Shown: one piece after another, positions 1 through 14,904 of the stretch | How the letters are laid out: the number at the start of each line of letters is the position of its first letter | Position numbering within the stretch: the first letter of the stretch is position 1 | NCBI GenBank assembly: GCA_003439945.1 | Contig: QVRM01001976.1 | Span: forward strand, 62,001 to 126,000 | DNA: 64,000 nt | DNA from: Dermanyssus gallinae | Taxonomy: Eukaryota > Arthropoda > Arachnida > Mesostigmata > Dermanyssidae | Direction of reading: 5' to 3' | Notes under the pieces: model-generated | Told to the model about the DNA's origin: nothing | The model's database searches: none | Seen by the model: only the letters and a program-made list of their open reading frames with translations | Program-made: the position numbers and the translations under genes

Positions 1-989
1 ATCGTGTCTAGTGTCGCCGAGACGCGTTTGCAAACTGCGGTACTGTTTCGTCAGATCGAGTTTGTCAACTTTGAGCGTACTTATTCTGCTGCGCTCAACA
101 CCTCGTTGCCTTCCCTTGGCGTCCTACTGCAGCTTCACGCATGAGGAGCGTGTCTATGTTTCTGACGACCGTCAACCACCACCCCCGCCACCACCACCGT
201 GACTGGCTGTGGGAGCAGTTGGCTGTGCCGAGGAGGATACGTGTAGGAGATAGGCAAAGGGAGAGAAAGACAGAGGGCGGGTGGTAGAGAGAATAAACGA
301 GATACAGACAGGCGCAGTTATGCAACTGTTTGAGCCGTAAGAATCGCAGGGCGCACGATTCTTGAGCATGATCTGACCCCGATAGACAAGTTCGACCGGG
401 AGCACCGTACGTGATACGTAGGCATACGCCATATACAGCCACAATAACAACAACAACAGCAACAACGGCAGGCGGTTGCCACCATCTATGACGGTGACAA
501 CGAGGATACGAATCACAATGACGCGGTAGTGACGAACTCGGCCATCAGCCAGCCCTGGACAAGAAGAAAGCTCTACACAGTGTTGTTGGTGTTGATCGGA
601 TGAAGGCAGGCCCAAGGGCGGCGCGTCAGCTGAGCTGTCTACACACTGCATCGGCAACGCCGAGTTAGACGAGCTATTATTATTATAGGCTTTGTCGGCA
701 AATGTCGACTGGCCGCGGGCAGTTTGTGTCGTCATCTTCCCTTGGACGGGGGGGACCACAGTTACGAAGAGATGAGACGCTGCATATATCTACATACATA
801 CATACGTACGTACACACTTACGTATCTTCTGCATCTACATAAATGCGGGTACGACGGGCGCCCATATCCGCCGCCCCCCCCCCCCGCATCATAGAAATGA
901 ATGCATGGCGTATTATCCGCACAGCGTCGTGCCACGTCGTCGTCGTCGGCGTCCGCTGTTCGTTCCGCCGGCTGCTCCGAGCGAGAGGC
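1..989. other. Gene-free, mixed-composition DNA with short simple repeats
   Basis: No exon-like segment is convincing here. The stretch holds a CCA/CCG-rich tract near 175-200, a CAA-rich patch near 440-475, a CATA/CGTA tract near 790-815 and a run of 12 C at about 874-885. Long open frames on the minus strand are produced by these tracts and their encoded residues are low-complexity. Confidence 0.6.
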
Positions 990-1031
990 TCAGACGGGAC
1001 CTAGCTGCTAGCACAGCTAGGTCCCGTCTGA
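990..1031. repeat. Perfect GC-rich hairpin (18-bp stem, 6-nt loop)
   Basis: TCAGACGGGACCTAGCTG (990-1007) is followed by the loop CTAGCA and then by its exact reverse complement (1014-1031). The stem has no mismatch. Flanking bases do not extend the pairing. It is too short for a normal animal pre-miRNA, so a structured RNA element, cruciform or small palindromic insertion footprint are the options. Function is unknown. Confidence 0.85.
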
Positions 1032-1817
1032 CGCTGCCCACCAGCCGCGCCGCCGCCGCTGCCGCCTCCTTTTTGAGCATTAGACTTCGTGAATACGTCG
1101 TCGCAAGACGTACATACACGCCACTCACTACGAGTAAATAATCGCCGAGTAATGAATCGCGTGAGTGCGGGGCGAGGGAGGAATAGACGCGGGCCGAGGG
1201 AGGAATAGGGCCAAGTGGGGAGGGTAAAAAGTTGGCAAGCTGGCAACGGTCCAACTACGGACTTCAAGCGGCGGCGGTGGCGGCGGCGGTGGCGGCAACG
1301 GCGGAGCCCCAAATGGGAACACTGGGGTTGGTTGTTGGAGTTGAGCTCCGAGCGCGTCCGCTTGCGGAGCCTCTCAACATCGACACACAACAGCGGCAGC
1401 AGCAGCATTCCGAGCGTCGAATTCATTCTATTATAGCCGACTAAGTCCGACGAGGCGACCACTGTGGGGCAGTGTCCTCCGGTCGTCCGCCATCTTTTCT
1501 CTCTCGTTCTCTCTCTTCTCCTCTTCCTCCTCCTCCTTCTGCTCCTCATCTCTTCTGTGGCGCTTGCAGGACTGCAAGACGACCCTCGACAAATTCACAA
1601 CGAGAGTAGCGTGTCGTCGTGCGTCGTCGCCATCACCGCCACTGCCGCCGAGTCCAGAGTGCAGACCCATTTAGCGGACGAATTTGCTCCCTGGCGACGC
1701 AGACCAAACCACTGTAAATCTTATTAGGACATCGCTGGCTGTCACCGTTACAGTGTGTGCGATCATGTGCTATTCATGTTTCGTTCCAAGCTTCACGATA
1801 ATGTTTACAAAACGAAT

Positions 1818-1821
<4 letters not shown>
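1032..1821 (+). promoter_or_regulatory. GC-rich stretch with a splice-acceptor-like site at about 1569
   Basis: A long CT tract (about 1495-1558) runs into TGGCGCTTGCAG, followed by GACTGCAAG. That is a good match to a polypyrimidine tract plus CAG acceptor on the plus strand. The downstream 160 bases have an open frame ending at a stop near 1725 but encode nothing recognisable. The CT tract also reads as a run of leucines resembling a signal peptide, but that frame has no ATG before it. GGC repeats lie near 1267-1300. Exon status is speculative. Confidence 0.25.
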
Positions 1822-1914
<93 letters not shown>

Positions 1915-1919
1915 TATAC

Positions 1920-1974
<55 letters not shown>

Positions 1975-2045
1975 AAACATAACATATATATGTTATACGT
2001 GCACACGTTTTACATATATATATGTGTGTATGTGTGTGTGTACAT
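1822..2045. repeat. (AT)n microsatellite with (TG)n end
   Basis: A long interrupted (AT)n tract runs to about 1972. It is followed by a short unique spacer, an ACATATATATGT segment and (GT)n to about 2045. Open frames here are only alternating Ile/Tyr codons. Confidence 0.97.
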
Positions 2046-3646
<1,601 letters not shown>

Positions 3647-4265
3647 CGAAACTCAACCAGATATGTAGATGGACGTAGTTGGCGCCAGGAGGCAGTAGTC
3701 ATTATAGCTTGTTATGCTTGCAAATCTAGGATGGACGTTATGCGAGACTCATACGGACATACGGGAGAGAACACACGTGAGAGGAGAGAGAACGAGAGCA
3801 AGCCAGCAATACAGAGAGAAACACGAATAGGTTGGCAATCAGTATATTAAGCGCGCAGCGTGCATATTGCGTGCGGATGCCTTCTTGTGCATGGGAATGG
3901 ATTGATGGGTGGGTGGGTGGGTGGGTGTGTGTGTGTGTGTGCGTGCGTGAATGTATCTCCTGCAGTGACAGAACTCTAAGGTGACACCCACACAGAACAG
4001 CAATGAACGCCATCATCGTAGCACTAGCACTTGAAGTACATAGTATAGCCGTGGCCGTGCTGTTCCAGCGCAAGGCAATCATCGACACGACATCACGATA
4101 CTCGACGTCGCAATAAATATCTAGCATGGCGGCCAAAACACAAGCACACATAGACATCTATAGACATGTCTCACTTTCATCGTATCGCCTCCCCCCCCAA
4201 AGTCCTCTGGTACTCACTCATTCGCTGTCCACGCTGATTCTCGACCACGTCGCGATGCGTCTTCG
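3647..4265. other. Gene-free DNA containing (TGGG)n/(TG)n
   Basis: No gene seen. A tetranucleotide TGGG run passes directly into (TG)n at about 3906-3945. The remainder is unique sequence with scattered short frames. Confidence 0.6.
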
Positions 4266-4475
4266 CAGTTATTCTGTTGTTGTTGATGTTGTTGCTGTTG
4301 TTGTTGCTGCTGTTGCTGTTTTTGTTGCTGCTGTTGCTGCTGCTGTTGCTGTTATTGTTGCTGCTGTTGCTGTTATTGTTGCTGCTGTTGCTGTTATTGT
4401 TGCTGCTGTTGCTGTTGTTGCTGCTGTTGCTGTTGTTGTTGCTGCTGTTGCCGTTGTTATTGATGACGTTGTGGT
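4266..4475. repeat. GTT/GCT triplet array with higher-order periodicity
   Basis: About 200 bp of GTT and GCT triplets. In the middle, a unit of about 27-30 bases (GCTGTTATTGTTGCTGCTGTT-like) is repeated several times, so the array has a higher-order repeat as well as the triplet repeat. Frames read as poly-Leu, poly-Val/Ala or, on the other strand, poly-Gln/Asn. None looks like a genuine exon. Confidence 0.93.
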
Positions 4476-4584
4476 TGTTGGCGTCGTGGTTTACTAGTCG
4501 AACAGGATAGGGTTGACAATGCGGTTCGGGGCACAGGTTCGGCGAATAATGCCTGCCGGTTGTGGTAGTAATATGATTGTGCTG

Positions 4585-4835
4585 ATGTAGATGGTGATGA
4601 TGATGATGATGATAATGATGTCGACCACAATGATAACAACAACATCAAGAACATTCACAGCAACTAAAAACGACCGCACTGGCAATAAGAACGACAACAG
4701 CAACAACAACGTCATCAACAACAACACCAACGACAATAGCAACAACAACAACACCAACAACAAGAAACAACAACAACGACAACACCAACAACAGCAACAA
4801 GGACCACACCAACAACAACAACGACAATAACAACA
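4585..4835. repeat. GAT and CAA triplet arrays
   Basis: GATGAT repeats (about 4590-4622) are followed by an imperfect CAA/AAC array to about 4835. The plus strand reads as Asn/Gln-rich in one frame. This resembles other CAA arrays in the window and shows no splice or start context. Confidence 0.92.
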
Positions 4836-5301
4836 AGTGCAATAATGACAGCTACGCCGACGGGCGTGCAGAACCAACATGGCGCTTATCTATCTCTCTG
4901 CATCAATCAATGCACATTGCGGAGGTCTCATTTTGTGTGTATTTGTGTGTATATCAAGGTTCTGCTATTTTTGGCCTCGTCGAGTGCTGCTCGCAGTGTT
5001 CTAGTGCTGGTAGTACTAATCCGTGTTGTTGTTGTTGTTGCTGCTGCTGCTGCAGTATAATAGTTGAGATAATAGTGGTAGAAGTCGCGTTAACAGTTGG
5101 TGTTGATGTTGTTGTTGTAGTGCTAGTTTAGTTAGCTAGTTCGAGTGGGAGTCGTGGTATTAGCTGGTTATATTGGAAAATCGGTGAATCACTCATCATG
5201 CGCGTTCACGTGTCAGACAGTTCGTGTCCTCTATGGAGGAAAACAACAACACACTTATAACAACAGTTGTTCGCACGCGCAGCAGCAACGTGGTAGGCAA
5301 G
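4836..5301. other. Gene-free DNA with short GTT/GCT runs
   Basis: Short (GTT)n/(GCT)n runs lie at about 5025-5055 and 5100-5120. Nothing else was recognised. Confidence 0.6.
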
Positions 5302-6263
<962 letters not shown>

Positions 6264-6470
6264 ATATATATATATATATATATATATATACACGTGGTGC
6301 TCAGACCGTCAGTGCGACAGATACTACGCTGCAGTAGTCAACAGGACAGCAGAAAATTCAGTAAAGTGCAAAAAGTATAGACTGTCTAATGCATGTACTT
6401 TTTTCATTTTAATGTGTGTGCACGTCTTTCCTGCTTTTACCTTTCGTTCACTCTCTCTCTCGCTCTCCCG

Positions 6471-6522
<52 letters not shown>
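6264..6522. repeat. Two (AT)n tracts and a (CT)n tract
   Basis: (AT)n lies at 6264-6291. A (CT)n tract from about 6450 runs directly into a second (AT)n ending at 6522. Confidence 0.95.
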
Positions 6523-6524
<2 letters not shown>

Positions 6525-7270
6525 TTTCTAACTCCCGTTAAGTGCAATAAAAGTGCTTTCATTCGTATATGCACAATCTTTGCCTCTTCCTCTCTTAGCC
6601 AAGCTCTGAAATCAACAAGCAGGTAGGTCTGTGTTTAAAGTCAGCTAACAGTAGACCGAGCAATGTACACAACTTTGCCGGCCAGCAAATTGTGCGTCCC
6701 GGCGGCGATGAAGGCAGCTGTTGCTATCGGCCGCAGAGTCAACAGCAGCCATCTCGTCAATTAATCGGATCTGATTCGTGCGGATTTGTGACGGCATTGT
6801 TGCTTTATTGTTCTTTCATTAAAGCGTCGCATTAATGCCATAGTTGCTGCTGCTGTTGCTGCCGCACCCGACGCTGTTTTTTTTGCCGACATCGCCAAAC
6901 AGTGAAAAGAGTCTAGGACCGACCTAGAACAAGTTAGACGCCAACCACCCCCTTCTGTTAGGACGTTGCTTCTGACAACCATCTACTTTAAAGATGTTGC
7001 CTGTGACATCTTTCACACGACTCTACAAATCTCTAAAAGTCGCTGGCAATCGGCGGGACAATCTGAGTTGTTGTTGTTGTTGTTGCTATTATTGTTGTTG
7101 TGAGTGTTCCTGTCGTTATTATTATTATTATTATTTAAAATTCGGACTTTCTTTTTAATATGTCTATAGTTTATCTTTTTGTTTCTCGGTTTCAGTCTCT
7201 TTTCAGTCAGATGTTCTTTCTTTTCCTCTCGCTGCCCCATCCCTATATTCCATTCTCGAACACCCATATG

Positions 7271-7304
<34 letters not shown>

Positions 7305-8100
7305 GAAAGATATATATATGTAGAGAGAGAGAGGGGGAGAGGTATAAATGACGTCCGTCCGCTTCAGCGTCCGAACGTTCGAGCAAGTGACGAAGTATTC
7401 AAGTAGGCGTTACCCAACCGACAACGTGTTGGTTAGAGCGGTTGTCGCCCGCTTCACCCCGACTGACTCGACGCCGGCCACCAGCCCATAGTTGGAGTGG
7501 TGGTCGTCGCCGACGACCAATGGTCGTAGGTTGGCTAGTAGTAGGAGTTGCGGGCGTCTGTCAACTCTATCTTCTTCCAGCTGAGCTTGTCAAAGATTCT
7601 TGGCTGCTGCTGTTGCTGCTGCTCTTCGTATTGCCTTTTCCTCCTCTTCGTCCTCCTCTTCCTCATCATCATTTGCCAACGGACATGGCTGTATAAGTGA
7701 AAGCTAACTAACTACCTATCTGCATGCTTATCTATCTACCTAGGTAGATAGGTAGGTAGGCTACCTACTTACCTATCTATCGTCTTAGTGTACGCAGCTC
7801 AGAGGCTCGGAGTGTGCGGCGGCCATAGCAAAACACGCCGAAACACAAACAACATTCATCGATGGTTTGACTAGGCGACAGGGCTAGGCTCGCTGGTTCG
7901 AGCGTGCCAGCAAACGAACGAGAGACTGTCCCGGTCGAGTCGCCGCCGCCTTTGAGCCTTACCTGCAGCTAGCTAATCTCACCATATGATTGGCGGACAG
8001 GGGATGGGCGGGGGGGGAGTGGGGCTCAGCTGTTAAGGGCATCAGCGTTCATTGATGCCGGCTTAGCCCGATCTGCGTCCGCCTACGAATACAAGGATTC

Positions 8101-8103
<3 letters not shown>
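6523..8103. other. Gene-free DNA with simple repeats and a small palindrome
   Basis: (GTT)n/(ATT)n lies at 7067-7135, (AT)n at 7274-7302 followed by (GA)n to about 7341. A CTAC/GGTA-type tetranucleotide patch at about 7715-7790 contains the perfect palindrome CTATCTACCTAGGTAGATAG. The 7440-7700 segment is GC-richer but encodes nothing recognisable. Confidence 0.6.
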
Positions 8104-8135
<32 letters not shown>

Positions 8136-8231
8136 AGAGAGAGAGAGAGAGAGAGAGAATTAGGGATGAAGAGCTCGATCCAGTTGTCTGTGTTTCGTTT
8201 ACGAATATATATATATATATATATATATATA
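8104..8231. repeat. (AT)n-(GA)n compound microsatellite and a second (AT)n
   Basis: (AT)n at 8104-8132 passes into (GA)n to about 8158. A unique segment follows, then (AT)n at about 8205-8231. Confidence 0.95.
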
Positions 8232-10784
8232 GCACATTGGTGTTTCGCGATGCCTCGCGATGAGAAATACTTACCAAGTAATTACAAAATATTGCAAATT
8301 ATAAAATAGTAATACAAAAAGAAAACGCAATAAAGCAAACGGTGATACGTAGTTGCTAATTTTATATTATTTAGAACGCTTGTTAGTTAGAGAGTAATTA
8401 ATGGACCATCTAACGGCCTCGTTCGAGAGAGAGAGAGACAGAGAGGAAAAAACGAATGTAAGCAACTATTTGGAATGGTATCATGAGTCTAGAATAAGCT
8501 TTAGCGTAGCAGCCCAACGGAATACGGCTGATCTCGACGCGGCACTCACTCACAAAATCCGCTACAGGCGAACAGGGCGAAGATCCCTGACTACCCAACA
8601 CGGCGAGATAGCAAGTGATTATGCCGATTAGTTCGGAGAACGGCTTCGGCGAATCACTCGTCCCATTAAAATAATGATGGCACTATCTGTGCCATACGCC
8701 ATATGTCGTACGTAGTATTTTTACTTCGACTCTGCCTAACGGCGCGACGAGAAGGGCTTTTGCTCGTGCAGAGCGGCTTCGTCTGTCTAAAAGAGCCGCG
8801 CGTTTCAACTAATCGTCTTACATCTGATTCAAATGATACATACAATGCTATAGGGTCAACGGTTGTTCCATATTGGCGCCGTACCACCCAGCGAGTATTA
8901 CTTATTTGTGCAGACTAAGCAATTCGAGCTCCGCCAGTAAGATTACATCATGGGAACGCGCACTGTACTTCACACTCTAGCTATTTAAACCTTACAGTGA
9001 AACATAGCCTTTCACCGCGGACGTAAAAGAACGTTTGAGCAATAAAGCAAACTCCGCCAAACTCCGTAGAAATCCACTGAGAGCAATGAGCGCACTTCAC
9101 AATTGTCACTTTTACAGTACGAATAAGCAGGTTGAGTGAAAGGGGAAACTCATCTAAATACGGCTTATGTAACGTAGGTAGCATGCAGGGTAGGAATATG
9201 GAGTTTTGACGTGTCTCGGATTGTTAAAAAAAATAACGTATGGATAGCGACATACGCAGCCGTGCTGCTGCTGCCATCGCCGCAAACGTGGGATGTTTGC
9301 GTATGCAAATAGTACAGCCAAGCGCCTAAGAACTTCCTAGGAGCCTAACAAGGAAAAATAACCAAACACTTTACTACAGGGTTGGTTTCTTTTGCCTTCC
9401 TTCATTGACTTCGGAGGCGGTTCGTAGGAGACAAAATTGTCTAGTAGTTGGGTTCGTGTTCAGCCAGCTGGTAAGCCGTAAGATGCACTACCCGGCCGAA
9501 GTAATACAATCCCAGCACACACACACACACACACTCAGGCGATACAGGGCTATCCCGAAGATGATGGATACTGTTGGAGTGGTGGGTCATACACGTTTGC
9601 GTAAAGGCGGAAGAGTCTCGTCGAAGAAATGATTTGCCCTCTGAAAACGCCAGTATGAGCCCTCGATCGGAAGCATCCCGCCCAGGTCGCTCGCATGCAA
9701 CTCTGCGCAGCTCAGAGAAGCTTGGCCGGCAAGCAGCTCTTCGCCAAAGCATAGATAGGCCACTCACGGTGAAAAACTGGCTAAAGAATAACTAGGGAAC
9801 TAGGGCTAACGTTGCACCTACACCGCTACGAAAAATGCCTGCGCTTTACACCTCACGCCAAGTACATTTTGGCGAGCTATCTTAGTTTCTTTTTCTGGTT
9901 ACGTACCAACCGATAGTAAGGATGGGAGTGTTCAATCAAAAACGAGTCTTGTGCTTCTGGTGCTAATATAAAGAGAGAACAAACTTGCTTTGGGTGTTCC
10001 AATTCCTTGTTTTTTGTTTTCCTGTAAAATACAATTGTTTAAAAAAAATAGCCATCATTGACTCTATGTTGCAGAAAAAAAATATAGCTGAAGAGACTGA
10101 TAATGGTGGACATGTGTTTTAAGCACCACGTTCATTAAGACATCATGACCCACTCACACGCTAGTGAAACATTTGCCCAAGTTATATGTTATAGCATAAT
10201 CGGTGTAAAAGAATATGAACAAACTAAAACCGGATCTATGCAAAACAATAAAAGCACCATACCCAATAAACTCACATTGAGCGTGCCCACACAAACTGCG
10301 CATTTACATGCGTTGCGAAGCCGATTAAAATCAGAAGCACTGGAAATTATGTTGTACAATACTTTGACCCAACTTGCACATACTATCTATGCTTCTGCCT
10401 AATTCCTCTCTAGGCAAAGTTATGTAATGAAAGACCCTCTATTGCAATATTGATTTTTGTAGCTAGACTGCTCAACAGGCCCAGTGTGTAGCCAGATACC
10501 AAAAATGTTCACCAAAGAACACTCTCTCCTATCGCAGCAAATCGAAAATGATCGAACTCGTAGAGGAAGGACTTCTTGCTTTTTGAGTGTCGTGTAAATC
10601 ACATTTAAAGTCCTCTTTCTAAGCAAAAATTGCTAGAGCACACAACGTCTCAATAGAAGCGAACGTACAATGTAAACCTTGCACATTCTAGCCGGCATCA
10701 CTAGTGCGGCGGTAAGACAGGTTCTGCGAAGCTCCACAGAGATCCAAAAAACTGACGGAAAGTTATGCAGTTAAATAATGTAAT
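8232..10784. other. Gene-free AT-richer DNA
   Basis: No gene and no recognisable transposon protein was found. (AC)n lies at about 9516-9533. GCTGCTGCTG and A-runs are scattered. Open frames are short and have no family signature. This is the start of the AT-richer compartment that holds most transposon relics. Confidence 0.5.
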
Positions 10785-11130
10785 ATTTGAGTGACATGCT
10801 TAAGGTCGCCGAGGTCTGCGGCCCCTCAAGAGACCTTGCATTGGCCAGACGGGATAAGATCAGGAAATACGATATACCCGGGGTCAGGGATCAACTTCCC
10901 AGCTCGCTTCCCCACCGATTCGGGTCCATCACCGTGTCGATGACCGGTGTATGGGAGCCCGAGTCGGTGAAGGATCTCCTGACTCTCGGGTTATCGAAGA
11001 AAAACCTGATCGACCTAACCGTCCTGGCCATGCAGGGTACCCTACGGGTCTTCCGGGCGCACCGGGACCACAAGAGCTGGGTCCGTCGCGGAGGAGGAGC
11101 AGGCGAACTCACCGGGAGGCGATTTTAAAT
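10785..11130 (+). mobile_element. Non-LTR retrotransposon relic, C-terminal part
   Basis: The frame from 10787 to the stop near 11128 resembles the region downstream of reverse transcriptase in restriction-like-endonuclease LINEs. A stretch ALARRDKIRKYDIPGVRD matches the usual A-R-x-x-K-x-x-K-Y-x-x-L-x-x-x-L pattern. It is followed by VSMTGVWEPESVKDLLTLGL, like the family's G-x-W-x(n)-L-x-x-LG-L segment, and a basic tail. The frame is open for about 110 codons. The upstream domains are absent, so the copy is 5'-truncated. Assignment rests on pattern memory, not a search. Confidence 0.55.
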
Positions 11131-11277
11131 TATTTTTTTTAGGCGGGCACTGCCTCAGTGTGCAAATGTGCAATTATTGAATAAATTCAATGTTGTATTC
11201 CTATGTATACATTGCACTTCCATCCATTAATGTTTTGCCTATTGAATTACCGTATCACTAAGTGCACCAATTAAACA

Positions 11278-11350
11278 TGCACGCATACTTTCTAAAATCG
11301 ACAAATAGGAGAGCTATTTATCGATTTTAGTAATTAAGTATGCACGTTTG
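11278..11350. repeat. Imperfect palindrome (MITE-like)
   Basis: The left arm GCACGCATACTT plus CTAAAATCGACAAATA (about 11279-11309) is mirrored by TATTTATCGATTTTAG plus AAGTATGCAC (about 11315-11347). The loop is only about 6 bases. There is one small bulge and a few mismatches. It is compatible with a very short non-autonomous DNA element or foldback footprint. Confidence 0.75.
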
Positions 11351-11510
11351 ATCAAGCCACACAATAGTATATTCTCTGGTATCTCGACTCTGGCCTGCAC
11401 GCACGGAACAAATATAGTTGCATTATAGAGCCTGCACTTTGGAGAGATCGATATGTCATGTATTATATAATTGATTAAAGGTTCGTGCTGTACGCTGCAG
11501 AATCGGCCGC

Positions 11511-11550
<40 letters not shown>

Positions 11551-12480
11551 TCTCACATGTACAAATATGTAGAAAACAGTTATGAGCAGGTTTCACAGCA
11601 GTCTAGATGCTCTATTAGTAGTAGTATGCAAATAAACGACGGTAGGTTATCGCCGCAAAACGCATCATTTGACGTAAATAGCCGAAATCACGTCGAGGCG
11701 CGGCACGCGGTGGATTTCCGCCCAGCTCCTCGTAAGGTGGTCGTCGAGCTACTCAAACTTGCATAGCTGGCCGGATTTTGGATTCCTCAGGCGGCAACCA
11801 TGATTTTACGCTTCGCAATCGTCGGCGCGGCGCTGTCTGGCGAAAAATTCAAATTGTAAATTCAGTCCTCTTCGGCTACCAATCCGGCGCTGCGTGCTCG
11901 TTCGTTCGAATTAAGTAGTTGTCGGAACGCGCACACGTTTTGAGATGGCTTGCGCCACCGATTCGTTCGCGCGTTCGCGTAAGCCCACAACACCAAGTAT
12001 CGAACGAGTGGATGGATATCAACGGCCTGCTGGATAATTTTGATAAAAATGTATGACGCGTCACGGTACAGCTCGCTTGGTTGTTACATTACCAATGTGA
12101 GCAAGCAGAGAGAAGTTGGAGTCCTTTTAGCACCCAAAATGCGAGGCACAGAGATCGAAACAGAGAGCAAGAGTATTGAAATTAGACGTTGTGAGATCGT
12201 CGAATCTGATGCAGGCTCACGACGTATGAAATGAGACATGATCGTGAATGGCATTCCGGCTTGCCGGCATCCAATATACAGTACCGATGACAGTGAGGTT
12301 TGTTTGCGAAACTGTAGCAATTACTTACAACGCTTAGGTCCACGTGACAAAAACTAAAAAATTCAAACCTTAAAGAGTACAAATCAGAGCCGCTTACCGG
12401 AAGTTCGTGTATTCGCTTTCTCCAGAAAAAATAAACGATTGCAAGATGAGCAAGAGTTACGGGCAGAGGCGAAATTATCA
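11351..12480. other. Gene-free AT-richer DNA with an (AT)n tract
   Basis: (AT)n lies at about 11515-11549. Nothing else could be recognised. Confidence 0.5.
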
Positions 12481-12700
12481 CAAAAGAACCTCAATTAGAC
12501 GAGAAAACGCCGGCCTTCTGACTACCGCAATGGAAAGAATCGGCATCGCCGGAGGACAGGTAAATCGCATTATTTTAATGCCTGCAAATGCTACTTGGAA
12601 AACATGTAGCTTGTCCACCGAGTTGGAAAACATGTCATCCGCCGAGTGTCTACGTTACCGTGCAAATATTGCTCTAAGCGCGTCATTCTGAAATGTAACT
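12480..12700 (+). mobile_element. Possible non-LTR retrotransposon fragment
   Basis: A short peptide near 12510-12565 (LLTTAMERIGIAGGQV) resembles the F-x-P-x-A-x-E-T-M-G segment found just before the QRLS/IQRGNA tail in better-preserved relics of this window. The rest of the frame has no clear match. A donor-like ACAG|GTAAAT lies at about 12560. Weak call. Confidence 0.25.
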
Positions 12701-13221
12701 TTTATGTTCTCCTCCCCTAGAGTGAAATTGCATAGCAAGGTACTAGAAAAAGATAATTTTGTACATTATAAAGAGACCTTTCGTCGGGACGCCAGGTTAT
12801 TATAGCATAACTCTTTGACCCTACACTGTACATTTATTATGTTCTTATGTAACGGCAGACCCAGGCATTTAGCAGGTCGGTGTGGAGAGGAGGATGGCGT
12901 TTTACATAACCGGACCTTCTTGTCCAAAAGCGCCCTAGTGTAGTTGGTAAAAAACCAAAAGATTTGTTCTATCCGCTTCCATACTACGTTCAAACATGTT
13001 GAACATTTCAATAATGATCCCTAAGTGGACCAGTGATTTATGTATATAGGATGTCATAGAGAAGAGGTCCATGCGGAACAGCAGTAAAATATAATTTGTA
13101 TAGGCGTTCGTCGTAGCGAAGTTGTCTGACCGGATTCTTAAGAGTGCGCAATCCAGAAGGATAAATATGTAAGGTTTAAGGACAGATTCGTGAAATGTTC
13201 CGATAACGAGCTGTCTAGTGA

Positions 13222-13780
13222 ATGAAGATGCCACGTACCCTACTTTTACAGGTTACCTCCTACAAGAAAGGTAATACCGGAACCTGTCAACTGTTACAGG
13301 CCTACAGCGGAAATGCTCAGGCATTTTGCCGCCCACGTATTGCCGATACGCAACTATCTGCGTCGCGTTTGAGCAATCTTATTATGAAGGCTTTTATAAT
13401 ACAGGACGTTCAGTATAATCTTAAACTATACTATGCTCTTATCGTAACTCAGTGGACGTTTTGCGCGTGGGCATATGGACGCTATTCGACCATAGAGGCA
13501 TTCTTCTGCCTCAACGAGCCCAGAATAGATTTGTGAGAAAAGTTGTCAAGCGCTGCAATAGTGCTAGAAATCCGCACTACCAACCATCGCTGACTTCCAG
13601 CGAGAGGTAGATTTTAAAATAAGAACGCAACGATCGAGTAAGATAACTGTCTATTTTATTGTGAGCCCTAAGACTCTAGTGAGTGGCAGCTCGTTTCAGC
13701 CAACTGAAACTAACTGCACGATAAGATATTGTAAGCCAACTTCGCGTAGCGACCTGCCGGCCGAATTTAACAATATAATG
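13222..13780 (+). mobile_element. Non-LTR retrotransposon reverse-transcriptase relic
   Basis: One frame contains YKKGNTGT near the start, like the F-K-K-G-D motif of LINE reverse transcriptases. Further on IMKAFIIQDVQYNLKLYYAL and AWAYGRYSTIEAFF match the thumb-region pattern R-x-F-x-x-R-D-x(n)-L-K-L-Y-x-x-L-V-x-P-x-x-E-Y-x-x-x-V-W-x-P. The palm motifs that should lie between them are missing, so the copy carries an internal deletion. Stops appear from about 13535 on. Confidence 0.5.
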
Positions 13781-14044
13781 ACGCTTGTCGGCTTGTGCAC
13801 CTCTTGTTCAATAAGCATGTACTGTACTGTAAGATGTAATGTAAAAAATATGAGTGTGAATGAGGTAATTTGTATTTCTGTTCTTATCTATGTTTTTCTA
13901 TGCATTTATAAGTTGAACTTCAAAGGCTGACCGATGGATTGTCGTCGTTATTCGATTCTCCTCCCGATGATAGAACTAACCAGGGCAGTTGGACAGCCCC
14001 CTGCAAGAAAAGCGACTAGCAGGCCTAATTAATCGATCAATTCG

Positions 14045-14370
14045 TTGCTGATAGAGCCAGGCTTGGAACTGTTAGCAGTCAAGGGGTTGGAGCTTCATTA
14101 CACGCCCTACCCTGTCCGCGAATTGGGGCTCTTTTCAACGACAAAACGACGCGCAGAAGCGCAGGTATGAACTAGTTGTGCCCTACCAATGTCGTTGTGG
14201 TTATCTGGTGGACGCGTTAGCCCATCGTGGACTGCCATGCGCTTTGAGTGCTAGCCGACAGGTACGTCACTCCGCAAAAAATGATACCTTGAACTGCGCA
14301 CTGAGATTTGCTGGCCTTCCGTGTGTGCTAGAATCCTATTACCGGGACGGTGAGGGTAAAAGACCTATAT
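14045..14370 (+). mobile_element. RLE-type LINE relic, zinc-finger and RHN region
   Basis: The frame shows S-L-H-A-L-P (near 14090), then PYQCRCGYLVDALAHRGLPC followed by RQVRHSAKND and LPCVLE...GEGKRP. This is the order Cys-x-Cys ... H-x-x-x-x-C, R-H-x-x-x-N, GKRP of the zinc-finger and endonuclease region of restriction-like-endonuclease non-LTR elements. The following WDAT and IQRGNA parts are missing. The same region is better preserved at 34.63-34.93 kb. Confidence 0.65.
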
Positions 14371-14573
14371 ACAAAATGTGTTTAAATTCAAAATCCTAAT
14401 GGGCGTATATGGCATACAAAGTTATGCGTGAAATAGTTATTATAAATTAAATCACATAAAATATAGAGGGCCGGTTTTGTTTAACCCAATTTTCCGACTT
14501 TTTAATATTAAATTATACGTTGATACAATATATAATACCTGTTCTTCACGATTTCCGCCGTAAGATTTTAGCG

Positions 14574-14618
<45 letters not shown>

Positions 14619-14693
14619 TATATATAATTTTTTTTTTTTTTTTTTATTTGAAAAGGTATATTTATTAAAATGACATTTAAGTGTTACAGCGAG

Positions 14694-14767
<74 letters not shown>

Positions 14768-14835
14768 GTATAGAACTCTGCTATGTTAGCGTTTTGGAGT
14801 GGACAATTGTCTTCTTATTATTATTATTATTATTT
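14574..14835. repeat. (AT)n, T-run, second (AT)n and (ATT)n
   Basis: (AT)n spans 14574-14627 and is followed by about 18 T. A second (AT)n spans about 14696-14763. (ATT)n ends near 14835. Confidence 0.96.
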
Positions 14836-14904
14836 ATTTCAATATAATTAAGAAGAATATATAAAATGCTTCACGGCGTTGCTGCTCGTCGACCTAGTTG
14901 CTCC

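Noticed and set aside
1464..1727. Apparent secreted protein with a long Leu-rich signal
   Set aside because: The frame has no ATG at its start and the Leu run is the translation of a CT tract that looks like a splice polypyrimidine tract.
9441..9767. 108-codon minus-strand frame as a gene
   Set aside because: Contains Val/Cys repeats from (AC)n, no domain, and the opposite strand is open too.
12935..13234. Minus-strand frames at 12.77-13.23 kb as reverse transcriptase
   Set aside because: Some hydrophobic similarity but no RT motif in order; the neighbouring plus-strand relic is more convincing.
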